A stretch of 17,221 bases of DNA from Pseudomonadota bacterium (GTDB lineage: Bacteria > Pseudomonadota > Gammaproteobacteria > Burkholderiales > Burkholderiaceae_C). Position numbers and translations under genes: made by a program. How positions within the stretch are numbered: the stretch's first letter is position 1; the number at the start of each line of letters is the position of its first letter. Under the pieces are notes generated by a model. It worked only from the letters and a program-made list of their open reading frames with translations. It was not told the origin of the DNA and did no database searches. The stretch spans positions 1 through 17,221 of the forward strand of contig JAEYRT010000130.1 in the NCBI GenBank assembly GCA_023435325.1. The letters are read 5' to 3'. This document shows, one piece after another, positions 14,826 through 17,221 of the stretch.

Positions 14826-14831
14826 CTAAAA

Positions 14832-15524
14832 ATGCTCAAAGTCAATAACTTGCACCAGTACTATGGCGGTTCACACATCTTGCGCGATGTGAGCGTGCAA
14901 GCCGAGCCTGGCAAAGTCACCGTGCTGCTGGGGCGCAATGGTGTGGGCAAGACCACGCTGCTCAAAAGCCTGATGGGCCTGGTGCCCATCAAAAGCGGCA
15001 GCATTGCATGGAACGGCAAGGCGATTGAAAAGCTCACTCCCTATGAGCGCGCCCGCGCAGGCATCGGCTTTGTGCCACAGGGGCGCGAGATTTTCGGGCG
15101 TCTGACGGTGGAAGAAAATCTGCGCATGGGCTTGGCCTACAAAAGCGGTAGCACGCCGATTCCTCCCGATTTGTATGAGCTATTCCCTGTGCTCAAGCAA
15201 ATGCTGCACCGGCGTGGCGGTGACCTCTCTGGTGGGCAACAGCAGCAACTCGCGATTGCGCGTGCGCTCGCGCCTGCGCCGGGATTGCTGATTCTGGACG
15301 AACCTACCGAAGGCATCCAGCCCAGCATCATCAAAGACATTGGCCGCGTGATCCGCATGCTGGCTAAAGAGCGTGGCATGGCGGTGCTGCTGTGCGAGCA
15401 GTACTACGACTTTGCCGAGGAACTGGCCGATGAGTATCTGGTGATGGAGCGTGGGGAGGTTATCGCTTCGGGCCCAGGCGCTGAAATGCAGGAAAAGGAA
15501 ATTCAGAAGCTGGTGGCGATTTGA
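14832..15524 (+). CDS. urtE: Urea ABC transporter ATPase UrtE
   Basis: This is the LivF-type ATPase, the partner of UrtD, 230 residues. The Walker A motif GRNGVGKT is at 34-41, the Q-loop is in GIGFVPQGREIFGRLTVEENL, the signature LSGGQ at 132-136 is extended by QQQ, and the Walker B LLILDEP is at 152-158, followed by TEGIQPSII, typical of UrtE/LivF. The position of the switch histidine is Gln in LLCEQYY, which is usual for this subfamily. The start is fixed by GGAGG at 14821-14825; an upstream in-frame extension would run into the hairpin. It is the last importer gene. No ureD follows it, although that is its common neighbour in related bacteria. Confidence 0.96.
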   Translation: MLKVNNLHQYYGGSHILRDVSVQAEPGKVTVLLGRNGVGKTTLLKSLMGLVPIKSGSIAWNGKAIEKLTPYERARAGIGFVPQGREIFGRLTVEENLRMGLAYKSGSTPIPPDLYELFPVLKQMLHRRGGDLSGGQQQQLAIARALAPAPGLLILDEPTEGIQPSIIKDIGRVIRMLAKERGMAVLLCEQYYDFAEELADEYLVMERGEVIASGPGAEMQEKEIQKLVAI

Positions 15525-15644
15525 GCCTTGTCTGGCAGGCAGGCACACCCAAATTGTGAAGCAGCGCTTGCACCTTGGCTGACGTGGTTTCTGCAGCTGG
15601 CGCGCTATGCTGGCAAACATGCTTTCACCGACAGGAGCGTGGAC

Positions 15645-15989
15645 ATGCCCAGTGCAACCTATGCCTTGATCCGCGAAGCCATTGTGCGCAAGCAGCAGGT
15701 GGCCGCCATCTACCAGGAACGTCTGCGCATCATGTGCTCCCATGCCATTGGTTACAAACATGGGCGTGAACAGGCGCTGTTTTTCCAGTTCAGCGGCTAT
15801 TCCAATTCAGGCGGAAAAATGACCGAACACCACCCGGAAAACTGGCGCTGCCTGCGGCTGGACGAGCTTACCGACGTTCTGGTGCGTGAAGGCCCCTGGT
15901 ATACGGGGGCGTATAAGGGGGGGCCCTTGACTTGCATTGATGAGGTGGATGTGGTGCAAGGGCTGCAAGGTGGTGCTCAAGCCAAATAA
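15645..15989 (+). CDS. Small protein of unknown function, possibly WYL-like
   Basis: This 114-residue soluble protein starts at an ATG with AGGAG seven bases upstream; the longer in-frame extension to 15528 has no such support. An N-terminal helix (TYALIREAIVRKQQVAAIYQERL) is followed by strand-rich segments with CSHAIGYKHGREQALFFQFSGYSNSGG, then WRCLRLDELTDVLVREGPWY. The order helix, IxY, H-x-IGYK, GxxxALxFQxxG, WRxLxLDxL loosely recalls the WYL ligand-binding fold, but the WYL signature itself is not evident, so no function is assigned. It lies 120 bp after urtE on the same strand and might be cotranscribed or have its own promoter. Confidence 0.65.
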   Translation: MPSATYALIREAIVRKQQVAAIYQERLRIMCSHAIGYKHGREQALFFQFSGYSNSGGKMTEHHPENWRCLRLDELTDVLVREGPWYTGAYKGGPLTCIDEVDVVQGLQGGAQAK

Positions 15990-16107
15990 GAAAGAAATAT
16001 CAGCAGGCATGTGCATAAAAAGTCGGGAAAAGCTTTGCGGTTTTTTTATGTAGTTCTGCGACTTTGTAGCAACCTCGGGCGGGTCTTTCGCGAAACACCA
16101 GGGCCAT
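15990..16107. other. Short intergenic region, no gene seen
   Basis: Between the small + strand gene and the hsp20 terminator there is AT-leaning sequence with a TTTTTTT run near 16041-16047 and a 10-base palindrome TTTCGCGAAA at 16086-16095. No convincing coding frame, promoter or RNA gene was found. Confidence 0.4.
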
Positions 16108-16138
16108 AAGAAAAAGCCCGACCTTCCCAGGGCGGGCT
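16108..16138 (-). terminator. Intrinsic terminator downstream of hsp20
   Basis: On the - strand AGCCCG-CCC and GGT-CGGGCT form a 9-position stem with one mismatch and a 6-base loop (16115-16138), followed by TTTTTC. It begins about 29 bases after the hsp20 stop. It may also serve the + strand gene ending at 15989, but the T-run favours the - strand. Confidence 0.8.
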
Positions 16139-16166
16139 CTCATTGAGGTGACGGCAAGGCGGTCAA

Positions 16167-16538
16167 TTACTCGATGGTCAGTTCTGTCGTTTTATCCACT
16201 GGCTTTTTGCGAACCAAAGTCAGTGTCAGCACGCCCAGGTCGAGCTTGGCATTGGAAGCTGTGCTGTCGATGTCATGCGGCAGCTCCCAGCTGCGGCGCA
16301 CCTGGCGGGGGGCATCTTCCGTGCTGTTCAGGTGGACCATGTTGTCTTCAATCCGCAGCTGCAGTTGTTCGCGGCGCAGGCCGGGAACATCCACTGAAAG
16401 GATGGTTGCCTCTTCATTGCTGGAGAAAGTGAAGTCACCCGTCACTTGCTGAGTGGCATTGGTGGCTGCCTGCATGAAGCGCTGCAAAGCGGCATCAGGG
16501 CGAGTCACGTGACGGATGATGGGGGTAGCGAGAAACAT
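16167..16538 (-). CDS. Hsp20/alpha-crystallin family small heat shock protein
   Basis: This is a 123-residue ATP-independent holdase of the small heat shock family. The alpha-crystallin domain spans about 34-112, with ILSVDVPGLRREQLQLRIEDN, RSWELPHDID and the consensus AKLDLGVLTLTL (A-x-L-x-x-G-V-L). The short C-terminus ends LTIE, which can act as the I/L-x-I oligomerisation motif. The start is at ATG 16538 because AAGGAG lies seven bases upstream; a longer frame to 16604 would run through the promoter. A sigma-32 promoter lies at 16588-16615 and a terminator follows, so it forms a single-gene heat-inducible unit. Confidence 0.92.
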   Translation of the reverse strand: MFLATPIIRHVTRPDAALQRFMQAATNATQQVTGDFTFSSNEEATILSVDVPGLRREQLQLRIEDNMVHLNSTEDAPRQVRRSWELPHDIDSTASNAKLDLGVLTLTLVRKKPVDKTTELTIE

Positions 16539-16560
16539 GCAAAAACTCCTTGTGATGAGC

Positions 16561-16575
16561 GGCGCTGTCCGCGCC
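16561..16575 (-). other. GC hairpin in the hsp20 leader
   Basis: GGCGC and GCGCC form a 5-bp GC-only stem with a 5-base loop inside the predicted 43-base leader, ten bases before the AAGGAG ribosome site. It does not itself pair the Shine-Dalgarno, so it is not a clear RNA thermometer; it could stabilise the 5' end. Confidence 0.4.
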
Positions 16576-16587
16576 TGGATGTTTCCT

Positions 16588-16615
16588 ACATGTGCGCCTG
16601 CCAAGACTTTTCAAG
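16588..16615 (-). promoter_or_regulatory. Sigma-32 heat-shock promoter for hsp20
   Basis: On the - strand CTTGAAA (16609-16615), 14 bases, then CACATGT (16588-16594) matches the E. coli sigma-32 consensus CTTGAAA-N11-16-CCCATNT with one mismatch. The predicted start is near 16581, about 43 bases before the ATG. Gene function agrees with heat-shock control. Confidence 0.82.
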
Positions 16616-16700
16616 TCATTTTTTTGCAGAATAAATTGCAGCAAATGCTCTTGAAAAAACGCCAACAGCCTTTATCGCGTGCGATGTGCTGTGACCGGGA

Positions 16701-16730
16701 AAAGAAAAAAGGGTGCTGCAGGCAGCACCC
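16701..16730 (-). terminator. Intrinsic terminator downstream of the TauD-like gene
   Basis: GGGTGCTGC (16711-16719) and GCAGCACCC (16722-16730) are perfectly complementary, giving a strong GC-rich hairpin. On the - strand it is followed by TTTTTTCTTTT. It lies about 55 bases beyond the dioxygenase stop and separates that gene from hsp20. Confidence 0.85.
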
Positions 16731-16784
16731 TAAACTCGCGACGGGAGTCACCCGCTGAGGAGACTTGTGGAGATGTTGGAAGAT

Positions 16785-17221
16785 TTAAAACGCAGCGCTG
16801 TGGGCTGCCAAAACGGGGTTGCCCTGCAAGGCGGTGGAACTGCGCCCATCGGCTCCCACAGGTACGCTGCCGACCAAGGTGGAGCGGTAGAGCTGGCGGT
16901 CAAATTCCAGGGCAAAAATATCTTGCGGTGCTACGTGCGCGGTAGATCGGTTGTCCCAGAAGGCGATGGAGCCGGGCTCCCATTTAAAGCGCACGGTGAA
17001 TTCGCTGCGCACCGCATGCTCCCACAGCAACTCCAGCAGCACGCGGCTTTCGCGGGTTCTCAGGCCGGTGATGGTTTTCAAGAAGCCGGGGCTGATGAAC
17101 AAAATCTTCTCACCCGTTTCGGGGTGCAGCGTGATCAAGGGGTGTTCGCTGACCAAGGTGTTTTGTTGGATCAAGTCCAGATACTCCGCCGTGGGGTTGG
17201 CGCCTGCGGGCGGGCTAAAGC
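16785..17221 (-). CDS. TauD/TfdA family Fe(II)/2-oxoglutarate dioxygenase (N-terminus outside window)
   Basis: The frame runs from the window edge to a stop at 16785, giving the last 144 residues of a roughly 280-300-residue enzyme. Family landmarks are the HPETGEKILFISPGFLKTITGL block, FTVRFKWEPGSIAFWDNRSTAHVA carrying the distal iron-binding histidine, and FDRQLYRSTLVG carrying the arginine that binds the 2-oxoglutarate carboxylate. The proximal HxD motif would lie outside the window. Members hydroxylate taurine, alkylsulfonates or related small acids; the substrate cannot be told from this part. The codon shown as Met in some predictions (17172-17174) is TTG within the frame and is not a start. 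A strong terminator follows. Confidence 0.88.
   Translation of the reverse strand, partial: FSPPAGANPTAEYLDLIQQNTLVSEHPLITLHPETGEKILFISPGFLKTITGLRTRESRVLLELLWEHAVRSEFTVRFKWEPGSIAFWDNRSTAHVAPQDIFALEFDRQLYRSTLVGSVPVGADGRSSTALQGNPVLAAHSAAF

Noticed and set aside
16021..16050. Possible terminator for the small + strand gene near the TTTTTTT run
   Set aside because: The sequence before the T-run forms only an AAAGCTTT self-palindrome with mismatched flanks, too weak to call a terminator.

Overview
The window looks like chromosomal DNA of a moderately high-GC betaproteobacterium. The urtABCDE layout, the long UrtB with an N-terminal soluble domain, UreJ placed between ureA and ureB, and the codon use all suggest Burkholderiales, most likely Comamonadaceae and close to Comamonas. 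That placement is an inference from protein character; no database was searched. No rRNA, tRNA, CRISPR array, insertion sequence or phage gene was seen.

Layout. 1-189: C-terminus of an unrecognised protein (+). 294-2525: three unrelated + strand genes, namely a dihydrolipoyl-dehydrogenase-type flavoprotein, a small DUF423 membrane protein and an ArsC-type reductase. 2603-9272: a - strand block read right to left as ureA, ureJ/hupE, ureB, ureC, ureE, ureF, ureG and a DUF697 membrane protein. It is interrupted at 5777-6265 by an opposing gamma-glutamylcyclotransferase-like gene. 9273-9674: a 402-bp divergent control region. 9675-15524: urtA, urtB, urtC, urtD, urtE (+), a urea ABC importer. 15645-15989: a small unknown gene (+). 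16167-16538: a small heat shock protein (-). 16785-17221: a truncated TauD-type dioxygenase (-).

The genes form one physiological unit. UrtA captures urea in the periplasm, UrtBC with UrtDE import it, and urease (UreABC) hydrolyses it to ammonia and carbon dioxide. UreJ supplies nickel, and UreE, UreF and UreG insert it into the UreC active site. UreD/UreH, the fourth usual accessory protein, is not encoded anywhere in the window.

The strongest non-coding finding is the ureA-urtA interval. It holds two excellent sigma-54 (-24/-12) promoters pointing in opposite directions, a near-perfect NtrC palindrome between them, and four extra TGGTGC half-sites spaced close to whole helical turns. This implies that uptake and hydrolysis are switched on together under nitrogen limitation from a shared enhancer. 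Other regulatory structure includes a terminator-like hairpin between urtA and urtB, a long AT-rich hairpin between urtD and urtE, a sigma-32 promoter in front of hsp20, and intrinsic terminators behind hsp20 and the dioxygenase. No wholly new system was found. The most unusual items are the enhancer layout, the urtD-urtE hairpin element, the missing ureD and the gene embedded in the urease cluster.
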